Positions 6,057 through 13,155 are shown, counted from the first letter of the stretch. The stretch is 18,754 bases of DNA from Candidatus Desantisbacteria bacterium CG1_02_38_46 (GCA_001871015.1 MNUO01000132.1:1-18754); one strand, 5' to 3'. A program made the numbers and translations. Notes: generated by a model from the letters alone, not told the origin.

Positions 6057-8187
6057 TGTTACCACCTCCTGACTCAATCAATTTTTCCAACAAATTATTC
6101 CTTAAGATATCCTGCACCAATTCTAATTTTACTTTTTCTTTCATTATAATATCCGTGTTTTCTATAATCTCTTTTACCTTATCAAAAACATCTTTGCTTT
6201 TACAGGCAATAACGACAAGGGAACATCCTGCTTTAATGTCCTTTTCCAGATTTGTTTTTTCATTAACAGCACTTACTGCTACCTCTATGGCAACAATGTT
6301 TCCATCTTGTCTCTCGATTGCAATATCTACAAATTTTTCTTTTATATTACGCTCGATCTCTATCCTCCAACCTTTTTTATATTCCTTATTTATACTGTTT
6401 AACAACTCAAATATATCCCACTGCCAGAAGCAGTGTTCGAATCCGGCGCCTCTTCCAAGTGACACCTTTTTTGGCATTTCTATCGCTTTGTATCCACTAT
6501 CAGAAATTTCTAAATATTTAGCTAGCCCGCCTCTACCGCCAAGAGAAATTTCTATCTTCCTGCAAAATCCTTTCCTCACTAATAAATTCACAATTGAATT
6601 TCCACGTCCTGCTGATAATGTCTTTTCTTTATAGCGCTGGGTGATTGATATAAATGGCCTATTATAGATATCCATAAGGAACGCTTTTTCATCCGGCATC
6701 GCAATTTCATCTCGCTCAATTGTCTTTCTATCCACCTTCTTTGTTTTGATATCTACCCCTTCTTTCACGACTTCGACAGAAGCAGGGAGAGTAAACACTG
6801 GCCTGTATATCAATTCTGGTGCAAATTTTCTCATGTGTTGAATGATTTCTCCATCGGTGACATTTTTTTCTATCCTGTAAAGAGGGAATTTAACAGGGAA
6901 CGGTTTATCATATCTCCCCCCAAGCCTTATAATAGCCTGTCCTGTCTGCAGCTGATAATTAAATTCCAATTGTTCCCTGGTCAAACCCATGGATTCGCTG
7001 GCATACCTTAGGTTCCTGCCCTCAGGAAGCCTCATTAGAATCTGCGTATAGACATTTTTTGCCGAATCGCACAAGGCCCCGATCTCCTGGCATGTTACAA
7101 CAATCCCGAGGTTAAATTCCCTGGCCTGGCGCGCAAGAGAAGAAATCATAAGGCTGCCAATTCTTTCCTCCAACCACTTGTTAAAAACCTCGTTTCCTTC
7201 GTCAATTATTACCAAAACAGGGAGATGCCTCTTGTCGGGATTTGCTATCCTAAACTGAAAGAGATAGCTCAGGATAAGGCTTATGAGATAGATCCTCCCC
7301 TTTTCTCCCAGCGACGTCAGGCGAAAAACCACGTTATGCCTTTCAATAATTTTTTCAAGTTGATGGCCAGTGTTACAGTTAAACATGTCCCCGCCAGTGA
7401 AAAGTATGGACTCGAGCCTGTTTAGGGCTGATTCCCTGTAGCGGGCATCCCTGGACAGACTAAGCTCCCTTTTACTTTTTATTGAATTATATATGTAACG
7501 CAAATCGGGATAATTCTTAATTTCAGTATTTTCGTCAAAAGAACCGAACTCCTTGCAGCATTTATTAGCATGGTCAATAAAATAATTAGCCGTGCCGTCA
7601 AAATAGCTATGTGACTGGGCTGTTATCTCGGCTACGGTTACGATGCGATTTACAAGGCTGACCCCTGGCGGAGGAACAATAGGGTTGAACTTCAGTGCAT
7701 TATCGCCTCTGCAATCCAGCACAATCGTGCTGGGCAAGCGTCTGATCAAGTGCTTGCAGTCTTCCTTGATTTCAAAAACGATGCATGGAATACCGCACCG
7801 GTTGGCCCTGTCTATAATAAGGTAAAGGATGTTTGTTTTTCCTGTGCCCCTGTAGCCCATGATTACGCAGCCCCTCATCAGTTCCTCAGGGTATAACCCG
7901 AAAAAACCGCCTGATTCATGGCCTAGGGCAGATATGGCCAGCCTTATTGGTCCGTCAACCTCGCCGGGTATTGGCATGGGCCTGAAGTGATTTTCCTCAT
8001 TTGCTGCCAGTTGCAATACAGGAGCAATCCGGGCATACAATTGTCTTCGACGATCCATGTTTTCAGGATAAAGAGCAATACTCTGCCACAATCCTATTAT
8101 TACAGGATCCATGTCGAGATGAAACGGCTCTATGATTTCCTTCTTAATCAGATCGGGTGGCGCTGTAAAGAAATTGAAGTTAAGCAT
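6049..8187 (-). CDS. HerA/VirD4-type DNA-pumping ATPase with winged-helix and nuclease-like C-terminus
   Basis: 712 aa. The ASCE-type ATPase core (about 85-440) has Walker A GYRGTGKT (111-118), FNPI-x-PPPG (168-175), Walker B VLVIIDE (324-330), and the region REFNLGIVVTCQE (356-368) before the conserved RLPEGRN, all typical of the HerA/DUF87 group. These proteins form rings that move along or pump double-stranded DNA. After it comes a winged-helix-like segment (about 495-570), then a C-terminal domain (about 575-700) with FVDIAI and IVAIEVAVS. That is a D...E-x-A pattern like PD-(D/E)XK nucleases or replication-relaxation proteins; the usual Lys is replaced by Ala, so cleavage is uncertain. 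The start has a GGAGG site just upstream. It is coupled to the glycine-zipper gene. A relative without the tail lies at 17371-18681. Role in transfer, segregation or defence is open. Confidence 0.88.
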   Translation of the reverse strand: MLNFNFFTAPPDLIKKEIIEPFHLDMDPVIIGLWQSIALYPENMDRRRQLYARIAPVLQLAANEENHFRPMPIPGEVDGPIRLAISALGHESGGFFGLYPEELMRGCVIMGYRGTGKTNILYLIIDRANRCGIPCIVFEIKEDCKHLIRRLPSTIVLDCRGDNALKFNPIVPPPGVSLVNRIVTVAEITAQSHSYFDGTANYFIDHANKCCKEFGSFDENTEIKNYPDLRYIYNSIKSKRELSLSRDARYRESALNRLESILFTGGDMFNCNTGHQLEKIIERHNVVFRLTSLGEKGRIYLISLILSYLFQFRIANPDKRHLPVLVIIDEGNEVFNKWLEERIGSLMISSLARQAREFNLGIVVTCQEIGALCDSAKNVYTQILMRLPEGRNLRYASESMGLTREQLEFNYQLQTGQAIIRLGGRYDKPFPVKFPLYRIEKNVTDGEIIQHMRKFAPELIYRPVFTLPASVEVVKEGVDIKTKKVDRKTIERDEIAMPDEKAFLMDIYNRPFISITQRYKEKTLSAGRGNSIVNLLVRKGFCRKIEISLGGRGGLAKYLEISDSGYKAIEMPKKVSLGRGAGFEHCFWQWDIFELLNSINKEYKKGWRIEIERNIKEKFVDIAIERQDGNIVAIEVAVSAVNEKTNLEKDIKAGCSLVVIACKSKDVFDKVKEIIENTDIIMKEKVKLELVQDILRNNLLEKLIESGGGNNV

Positions 8188-8196
8188 CTTCTCCTC

Positions 8197-8613
8197 CTAT
8201 CTAAATCCCAGCAACCTAAGGAGCCCTCCTCCTCTACACCTGTTACAATAAATCTTGCCTTCTTCTATGGTGATACAGCGACTGCAAGCCAAACGACCAC
8301 ATTCACAGCACCTCGTAATACAAGAATTACAAACAATACATCCATTGAAACAAATACCCCCAAAATTCTTCCGTCCGAAGGAGAGGTGACCACAATCATA
8401 GTACCTCAGTCTAAATTCCTGAACCTCATAAATTCCGCCATAAGCATCCATAAAAGTTGTCGATACGACGTCGATTAATTTTCCGTCTTCGGCAATAGGA
8501 TTGGAGACAATTCTTTCAATAATTCTTTTCCTTTCAATGATACGAGGACCGCGCATCATAGGTGCGTTCCCATGCTGCACGATCCTTCTTTCTCCATTAT
8601 TAAATTCTCTCAT
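8197..8613 (-). CDS. Twelve-cysteine RING/FYVE-like zinc protein, candidate E3 or adaptor
   Basis: 138 aa. AAGGAGG lies about 7 bases before the ATG. The first 70 residues are basic (two ERKRIIERI-like runs), then a beta-rich part leads to Cys74-x-His76. Cysteines follow at 88, 92, 95, 98, 102, 103, 105, 110, 113, 123 and 126. Four CxxC pairs (92/95, 102/105, 110/113, 123/126) give the cross-brace order of binuclear treble-clef domains. CCECGRLACSRC matches the CxxCGxxxCxxC spacing of FYVE fingers and resembles RING. The tail LLRLLGFR is hydrophobic and basic. In an operon with Ubl, E1 and E2, a RING-like protein is the natural E3 candidate. A DNA-binding zinc ribbon partner of the adjacent HerA, 9 bases downstream, is equally allowed by the sequence. 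Confidence 0.8.
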   Translation of the reverse strand: MREFNNGERRIVQHGNAPMMRGPRIIERKRIIERIVSNPIAEDGKLIDVVSTTFMDAYGGIYEVQEFRLRYYDCGHLSFGRKNFGGICFNGCIVCNSCITRCCECGRLACSRCITIEEGKIYCNRCRGGGLLRLLGFR

Positions 8614-8660
8614 TTAGTGCCTCCTTTCCTGCTTGTGCAAATTGGTTTTGCAACTGTCTG

Positions 8661-9062
8661 CTACGGAGGCGGAGGAGGTCCGACCGAAATTTTCTCTCCG
8701 GGCCTCACCCAGCCTCCAGTGAAAGATTTTATGGGCTGTCCACCTAATTTCTTTAGCCATTGACTTCGCCCAGAGTTTTCTACTACTAAACTCTTTGGAT
8801 AAGATATCAGAGGCGGTGGCGGACCAACATACACTTTTTCCTTCGGCGATAGCCAGCGACGACAAAAGGGTTTTATAGGATACCCGGCAAATTTCTTTAA
8901 CCGCTGCTCTTGTGCCCATCCTAATAGGCTAAGGCCATATGAACTGAATCCATTTGTAGGGGATTTCCTTAACCATTGTTTTCGCCCCCAGCCTCTTCTT
9001 TTTGAAAAATATGTTCCTTTTCTCCTCCAGGAATACTTCCAGTTCCTTTGCCATCTCTTCAT
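8661..9062 (-). CDS. Trp/Pro-rich repeat protein of unknown function
   Basis: 133 aa, chosen over the overlapping frame at 8614-8919 because AAAAGGAGG lies 5 bases before its ATG. The first 30 residues are very basic with many Trp (RWQRNWKYSWRRKG). Two clear repeats follow: one from Arg54 to Pro84 and one from Trp102 to Pro132. They share LKK-x-x-G-x-PIK, a Trp, P-x-EK and VGPPPP. A weaker third copy (GRKQWLRK...LLGW, about 26-49) precedes them. The protein ends in VGPPPPP. The family is not known to me. Poly-proline ends often bind partner domains, so a scaffold is possible. It sits between two operon genes with gaps of 20 and 47 bases. A degraded copy of its repeat lies near 12140-12240. 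Confidence 0.62.
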   Translation of the reverse strand: MKRWQRNWKYSWRRKGTYFSKRRGWGRKQWLRKSPTNGFSSYGLSLLGWAQEQRLKKFAGYPIKPFCRRWLSPKEKVYVGPPPPLISYPKSLVVENSGRSQWLKKLGGQPIKSFTGGWVRPGEKISVGPPPPP

Positions 9063-9082
9063 TTGACCTCCTTTTTAATTTC

Positions 9083-9403
9083 TTAAACAAGCTCCAACAT
9101 CATTGGAGGAACTCTCCATTCCTTATTACCTCCCCCGAAATTTACTGCGATCCTCTTTTTCTTTATCGCCACAATTATTCCTTTTTTATCTAGCAGCTCC
9201 GATGCTTTGCCTATACAATACTGCCTCTGCAATCTCACATTGATTCCAACTTTAAACTTTTCCTTAGTTTTTATTAATTCCAATTCATATCGCCTTCGAT
9301 TCTCTAAATACACAATCTCGCCAATCCATTTAAGCATGTCATTATCAACTTTCCCCACTTCCATCTGCTTGCCATCATCAGTCTCGATAATCACCTTTGG
9401 CAT
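9083..9403 (-). CDS. Unknown 106-aa protein, first gene of the conjugation operon
   Basis: 106 aa, with AAGGAGG about 5 bases before the ATG. The sequence is basic and beta-rich. An N-terminal strand (MPKVIIETDDGKQMEVGKV) is followed by a helix (NDMLKWIGEIVYLENRRRYE) and a C-terminal part with KKGIIVAIKKKRIAVNFGGG and EWRVPPMMLEL. That last segment reads like a small SH3-type or KOW-like barrel, as in RNA or DNA adaptor proteins, but I would not assign a family. It is the promoter-proximal gene of the operon that continues through HerA to the Ubl system, so it could be a regulator. Upstream lie a 10-base inverted repeat and a terminator for the preceding unit. Confidence 0.7.
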   Translation of the reverse strand: MPKVIIETDDGKQMEVGKVDNDMLKWIGEIVYLENRRRYELELIKTKEKFKVGINVRLQRQYCIGKASELLDKKGIIVAIKKKRIAVNFGGGNKEWRVPPMMLELV

Positions 9404-9423
9404 ATTCGCCTCCTTCTCCCTTC

Positions 9424-9456
9424 TTAATAATAAGGAAGATATTTATTTATTATTAA
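9424..9456. promoter_or_regulatory. Inverted repeat ahead of the operon, candidate operator or leader hairpin
   Basis: TTAATAATAA (9424-9433) and TTATTATTAA (9447-9456) are perfect 10-base arms with a 13-base spacer, just upstream of the ribosome site of the first operon gene. No convincing -35/-10 pair could be placed here, so it may be an operator over an unrecognised promoter or a leader hairpin. Confidence 0.4.
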
Positions 9457-9505
9457 CTCTTCTTTCTCTTTCTCCCACATCTTTCTCTTTGCTGTTTCAA
9501 GTTAG

Positions 9506-9582
9506 CCTTTTTTGTCCATATAAACAAAAAAGGACTAATCGATTCCAGGTAAAATAAAATACCTGGAACCAACTAGTCCTTT
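9506..9582 (-). terminator. Nested intrinsic terminator after the 714-aa gene
   Basis: AAAGGACTA (9529-9537) pairs with TAGTCCTTT (9574-9582), and inside it TTCCAGGTA (9543-9551) pairs with TACCTGGAA (9560-9568). On the minus strand the stem runs into TTTTTT, as expected for a terminator. A further inverted repeat, CCTTTTTTGT (9506-9515) with ACAAAAAAGG (9524-9533), overlaps its 3' end and is mutually exclusive with the outer stem. Confidence 0.72.
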
Positions 9583-9656
9583 ATAATCCTAACGGATTAT
9601 GTAGACATCGCACACTAAATGCAATTAGGAAGTATTAGGCCTTCCGGCCTATCCCG
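9583..9656 (-). repeat. Two additional short hairpins downstream of the 714-aa gene
   Basis: ATAATCC TAAC GGATTAT (9583-9600) and TAGGCC TTCC GGCCTA (9636-9651) are perfect hairpins in the space between the stop codon at 9657 and the nested terminator. They add to a series of four stems in about 150 bases. Confidence 0.55.
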
Positions 9657-11801
9657 TTAAAAATCGTATCCCAAGGTTATAAAAGCAACTTTTTCATCAG
9701 CCTCCTGTTTAGAAATATAAAATACTCCGTCTTTGTGTTCTGGAGATATTTTGCCGTCAAGGATTAATTTCATTATATATTCACCTTTATACTTCAATTT
9801 ATAACCCATTTTTTCAAGTTTTTCACATGCATCCTTATATGGATTTTTAGAGTAAGATGAAATTGAAAAATTTATAGACAATATAGTTTTGCAATGACCA
9901 CATTCTATCTCAAATATTACACTGCTCCCATCGGGTTGAAGCGGTGATGTCTTCTTAATTTCTAAATCACCTTTTGGGAATAACGCATTACAAAAATTAC
10001 ACCTTAACTGATTTTCTTCTATTATCACTTGAAACGCTGCAACTTTTGAACACGCAGTAAGGAATATTTTTTTCCATTTTACACACATTTGAGCAGTCAC
10101 AGGATATGAAAACAAAATAAATGTATTCTTAAATTTTACTCGAACAAATTCTTTTTTTGCCACCATGGATCTAATTTCTCTGCACTTAGAGCTCTGGCAA
10201 TAAGGACACCTGCTTCTAAGTTTCTCTTTACGCACAAGCTCATTGCGAGGATTATATAGATTACCATTTTCATCTATAAAGAACAGAGCTTTCTCTCTGT
10301 TGTTTGTTTTAACTATTTCTCCATTTTCTAGACTTAACATGTCTTTTTCTAACAATAAATCTTCATAATTTTCTCTGCGAAGAATTTTCGCGACTTCTTT
10401 CTCGATGTTCTTACAATCTTCTGGGAGTATGTTTTCCTGTCTTCCAAAAGACGCTCTGTTAAAAGCAGCTGACGCTATTTCCCCTTTACATTCAGAGCAG
10501 TGATGAACCCATCTCAGGAAGTATGTTGAGACAGGAGTAATAGACTGCTCAAAATATGAAGGTCTTTGGGGAATAAGAGTATATTTGGCAAAATAATTCG
10601 TTACTGGAACTCCTTTATGAAGAGGAAGAACAAGACAAAGAGATATATCCGCGCTGTCTTTTTTGCCACAAAGCCAACACAAGTCCCTTCTGGGTCTAGG
10701 GGTTAATATTTCAGTTAAATCTGCAATTTTTATTCCAATTGTGTGACCATGGTCTTTTACAATTTCCATCTTACCAAAATCTCTTTTTTCTATTTCTTTT
10801 TTCTGAACTTTAAAAACATCACGCATTTGTTCATTGAGTATACCTTCTTCCTGATCTATGATAATTTTACCTTCAAAGACTAATTTAGCAAAATAGTCAT
10901 CCCTATATTTTAATCTGTATCCCATTTTCTCAAGATTTTTACATACATGATGCAATCCCTCACCTTTAATAGAAATAGAAGTTAAATTAAAAAACAACAC
11001 GGATTTGCAGTGTTTACAAGACATCTTAAACCTAACAACAGACCCTTCTGAACACACGGGCATAATTTTTTCAATAATTAAATCGCCCTTAGGAAATGGT
11101 ACATTACAATACCCACACATTAACTCTTTATCATGAATAATTATAGAAGGGTCCCAGGACTTTATCAAGGCAAAAAGGAATATTTTTCCATATTTATTGC
11201 ATCTTTGAGCATTAATAATGAAGGGAGACAATATAAAACTGTGTTCCATCTTTACTCTAACAAATTCCGCACTAGATATTGTAGATTCGAATTTTATGCA
11301 ATCTGGACTCTTACAAAAAAGACATCTATCCCTAAATTTGGTTTCGTGAGAAACTTCACAGTTTGGATCAATCAAATTGCCATTTTCATCAATAAAGGGT
11401 AGGGCTTTATTCTTGTCATTTGTTTTAACTATTAGTCCTTCATCTACTGTTAACATATCCTCCTTTAATAATAAATCTTCATAGTTTTTCTTTGAAAATA
11501 TTTTTTCCACTTCCTTCTCTATTGTTTTTTGCTCTTTATCAGATAAATTTCCCCTATGATGTGATTTTTCATCAGAAATCCACCTCCAATACGCATCTTT
11601 GCAATCTTGGCAGGATTCATTCCACCCAATTGTATAAGTTTCTCTAAACAAATTTTCTCTTTTATTAAGAAAGAGAAAAAGAGACTTTGGAATTATTCTG
11701 CCACAAAAAACACACGGCGTTAGTTTTTGTTTAGGAAATAAGTAACTTAACTTAGCTATTAATTTATCTCTTTTGTTACCATGGTCACTTAAAATTTTCA
11801 T
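9657..11801 (-). CDS. 714-aa protein of two tandem zinc-ribbon-rich modules, unknown function
   Basis: I know no family for this protein. It is an internal duplication: module 1 (about 6-325) and module 2 (about 350-695) share the opening DHG, a motif KNYEDLLLKEDML / ENYEDLLLEKDML, ENGNL, EFVRVK, NVPFPKGDL / NALFPKGDL and KLEKMGYKLKY. Each module has five CxxC pairs: 30/33, 64/67, 160/163, 229/232 and 262/265, matched by 375/378, 435/438, 532/535, 601/604 and 634/637. From the second pair on, the offset is 371-372 residues, so module 2 has about 26 extra residues near its start. There are no membrane helices and no catalytic motif that I recognise. Nucleic-acid or ribosome binding is plausible for so many zinc ribbons, but inferred. 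The ATG has GGAGG 9 bases upstream. The gene has its own promoter, leader frame and terminators, so it is regulated apart from the operon downstream. Confidence 0.85.
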   Translation of the reverse strand: MKILSDHGNKRDKLIAKLSYLFPKQKLTPCVFCGRIIPKSLFLFLNKRENLFRETYTIGWNESCQDCKDAYWRWISDEKSHHRGNLSDKEQKTIEKEVEKIFSKKNYEDLLLKEDMLTVDEGLIVKTNDKNKALPFIDENGNLIDPNCEVSHETKFRDRCLFCKSPDCIKFESTISSAEFVRVKMEHSFILSPFIINAQRCNKYGKIFLFALIKSWDPSIIIHDKELMCGYCNVPFPKGDLIIEKIMPVCSEGSVVRFKMSCKHCKSVLFFNLTSISIKGEGLHHVCKNLEKMGYRLKYRDDYFAKLVFEGKIIIDQEEGILNEQMRDVFKVQKKEIEKRDFGKMEIVKDHGHTIGIKIADLTEILTPRPRRDLCWLCGKKDSADISLCLVLPLHKGVPVTNYFAKYTLIPQRPSYFEQSITPVSTYFLRWVHHCSECKGEIASAAFNRASFGRQENILPEDCKNIEKEVAKILRRENYEDLLLEKDMLSLENGEIVKTNNREKALFFIDENGNLYNPRNELVRKEKLRSRCPYCQSSKCREIRSMVAKKEFVRVKFKNTFILFSYPVTAQMCVKWKKIFLTACSKVAAFQVIIEENQLRCNFCNALFPKGDLEIKKTSPLQPDGSSVIFEIECGHCKTILSINFSISSYSKNPYKDACEKLEKMGYKLKYKGEYIMKLILDGKISPEHKDGVFYISKQEADEKVAFITLGYDF

Positions 11802-11819
11802 TTTTTAAAACCTCCGCAT

Positions 11820-11854
11820 AAAAAAACCACACTTATCCTTTCGGAATAGTGTGG
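11820..11854 (-). terminator. Intrinsic terminator in the leader of the 714-aa gene (candidate attenuator)
   Basis: On the minus strand a 12-base stem (11854-11843 with 11838-11827, one 2x2 internal mismatch) is closed by the stable loop CCGAAAGG and followed by seven T (from 11826-11820). It ends only about 20 bases before the ATG at 11801 and overlaps the end of the short leader frame. Confidence 0.7.
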
Positions 11855-11910
11855 TCTTTATATCTCATACGAGACATGTAACCAAAAGATAGCGTCACCA
11901 GAATAATCAT
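11833..11910 (-). CDS. Putative 25-aa leader peptide
   Basis: The frame has ATG, 25 codons and TAA. A very strong ribosome site, GGAGAGG, sits within 5-9 bases of the ATG and the promoter starts transcription only about 28 bases upstream. The peptide begins MIILVTLSFGYMSRMRYKDH and ends TIPKG. Its last six codons and stop lie inside the left arm and loop of the terminator hairpin, so a ribosome that finishes or stalls here would change whether the hairpin forms. This is the arrangement of translation-controlled attenuators. There are no runs of one amino acid that would point to amino-acid starvation as the signal; stalling by an antibiotic or by slow translation is possible. That it is translated is inferred. 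Confidence 0.5.
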   Translation of the reverse strand: MIILVTLSFGYMSRMRYKDHTIPKG

Positions 11911-11944
11911 AACGCCACCTCTCCTTCCCACTTTTTCTAATTAT

Positions 11945-11972
11945 ATTATAGCACATTTTTCCCAAAAGTCAA
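11945..11972 (-). promoter_or_regulatory. Sigma-70 promoter of the 714-aa gene
   Basis: Minus strand TTGACT (11972-11967), 16-base spacer, TATAAT (11950-11945), with TGC immediately before the -10 box (extended -10). This is near-consensus and is the clearest promoter in the window. Confidence 0.82.
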
Positions 11973-12031
11973 GAAAAATCAGCACAAAAATACATTTTTC
12001 ACATTTTTGCATTTTTCAAAAAAATTGCAGA

Positions 12032-12240
12032 TTAAAAATACTCCAGCTCGTCGAGATCGTCTTTCCATCTCTGGGCTTTCAGATCATTGCATTCCAGCCT
12101 AAAAGCGTGAGGGAAAAATTCCATCTCGACAGGAGGGAGTGTCTATTGGCGTACCGACCGGAGCCAGCCTTCAGTGAAAGACATAAAAGGCACCTCATTT
12201 ACCTATTCGGTTAACCTTTTAAGTCTGTTCGGTTTTTTCA
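12032..12240 (-). pseudogene. Probable degraded gene remnant with one repeat unit of the Trp/Pro-rich protein
   Basis: On the minus strand, around 12200-12150, the DNA reads TCTTTCACTGAAGGCTGG, one base different from the SFTGGW-coding part of the gene at 8661-9062 (TCTTTCACTGGAGGCTGG). The surrounding codons align with its repeat (PIKSFTGGWVR against PFMSFTEGWLR), but a stop lies just upstream and the VGPPPP part is out of frame. Further downstream an open stretch of 30 codons (12124-12032) reads MEFFPHAFRLECNDLKAQRW and ends DDLDELEYF; it has coding character but no ribosome site. Together they look like the eroded end of a related gene. A functioning micro-ORF starting at the ATG of MSFTEGWLRSVRQ is the alternative. 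Confidence 0.4.
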
Positions 12241-12287
12241 AAACCCCCTTCGGCTGACAAACGAATTGGTAATAACCATGGGGTTTG
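12241..12287. repeat. Inverted repeat ahead of the plus-strand gene cluster
   Basis: AAACCCC near 12241 and GGGGTTT near 12280 can pair across about 30 bases, just upstream of the palindrome at 12293 and the first plus-strand gene. No clear sigma-70 promoter could be placed for this cluster. Confidence 0.3.
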
Positions 12288-12292
12288 GGTTG

Positions 12293-12311
12293 GAAATTTC
12301 AGTCAGAAATT
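12293..12311. repeat. Palindromic repeat copy 1 (GAAATTTCAGTCAGAAATT)
   Basis: GAAATTTC, AGTCA, GAAATT forms a hairpin with AAATTTC/GAAATTT-type arms. The same 19 bases recur at 15511-15529. This copy lies 30-50 bases upstream of the first plus-strand gene. Confidence 0.6.
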
Positions 12312-12345
12312 CCTGCTCTGCTTCAATAAAAGGGAGGTGAAAAAA

Positions 12346-12744
12346 ATGACAAGTCAAGAAGAATTGAACCTGGTAAATGTTTTAAGTGGATTTACAGGAA
12401 CAGAGAAATATCACAAAAGCACTTTTGGGAGGCTGCTTTTGACTGACGGAATGCACTATTTAAGGGAAACTGCAAACTGTTACTGGCTTATTGATATCGT
12501 GGAAAGCGTTCAGGAAGAAAAGGCAGTAAAAGAGCACAAGGATTTCATAATCTGGAAGATTGAGGTAGGAAAAGGCGATCACGACAAAGACAACAAGAAT
12601 AAATGGCAGGTTACTGCCTGGAGTGATATACCCTACAAAAGTGAAATGCTTTATTGCCAGAACGGAGATTTTACAGATTTTCCTTTAGAAGAATTTGAGT
12701 TTTATCAGACAGGGGAGGTTTTACTACTTAAGTCAGAATATTAA
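12346..12744 (+). CDS. DUF6876-like protein
   Basis: 132 aa from the ATG at 12346, with AGGGAGG 7-8 bases upstream; a GTG 9 bases earlier would sit on that site. The sequence follows what I recall of the DUF6876 family: L-x-x-F-x-GTE-x-YH near the start, TDGMHYL then an aromatic and Trp-rich NCYWLIDIVESVQ, a Trp in the middle (FIIWKIEV), and the closing DFPLEEFEFYQTGEVLLLKSEY. Family members are common on phages, plasmids and integrated elements; their function is unknown. It heads a run of six small plus-strand genes with very short gaps, ending at the terminator near 14000. The next gene starts one base after its stop. Confidence 0.82.
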   Translation: MTSQEELNLVNVLSGFTGTEKYHKSTFGRLLLTDGMHYLRETANCYWLIDIVESVQEEKAVKEHKDFIIWKIEVGKGDHDKDNKNKWQVTAWSDIPYKSEMLYCQNGDFTDFPLEEFEFYQTGEVLLLKSEY

Positions 12745-12745
12745 A

Positions 12746-13153
12746 ATGGGAACAAGAAGCACAACAAAAATATATGATAACGGAAAGCTCGTTTTGGCTC
12801 TTTACAAGCAATTTGACGGTTATATTGAAGGATGGGGAAAGGAATCAAAAGAATTTCTAAATTTAGGAAAGTGGTGCAATGGAATTTGCCTTGCTGATAC
12901 AGAGAAAGGAATAAGGGTATTTAATGGAATCAGCGACTTTGCTTTGCAGATTGTAACCAACTTCAAGACAGAAGCAGGAGGATTATATGCAACCACAGAA
13001 GACGACAAGCAAGAGTATAATTATGAAATCTGCTTTATTCCACACAGGAGAAAGCATTTTTCTCTTGAAGGAAGCAGGATAAAGATAATTTGCAAACAGG
13101 ATAGCAAGTTCAATCAAACATTTAAAATAGATAAAAATGGGAGACTTGTTTAA
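12746..13153 (+). CDS. Phage/element-type MGTRS protein, unknown function
   Basis: 135 aa from the ATG at 12746, directly after the DUF6876 stop. It begins MGTRSTTKIYDNGKLVLALY and continues QFDGYIEGWGKE. The MGTRS-x-x-K-x-Y start with YKQFDGY, and later GGLYATTEDDKQEYNYEICF, is a pattern I have seen in small phage and plasmid proteins without assigned function. No membrane, signal or catalytic motif is visible. The ORF can be extended backwards into the previous gene, but a start there would overlap 50 bases without a better ribosome site. Translation is probably coupled to the previous gene, as there is no strong Shine-Dalgarno of its own. Confidence 0.78.
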   Translation: MGTRSTTKIYDNGKLVLALYKQFDGYIEGWGKESKEFLNLGKWCNGICLADTEKGIRVFNGISDFALQIVTNFKTEAGGLYATTEDDKQEYNYEICFIPHRRKHFSLEGSRIKIICKQDSKFNQTFKIDKNGRLV

Positions 13154-13155
13154 AA

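Noticed and set aside
8614-8919. Open frame of 101 codons on the minus strand beside the Trp/Pro repeat gene
   Set aside because: It overlaps in another frame, has no ribosome site, and its composition lacks the repeat pattern; the frame at 8661-9062 has a strong site and clear repeats.
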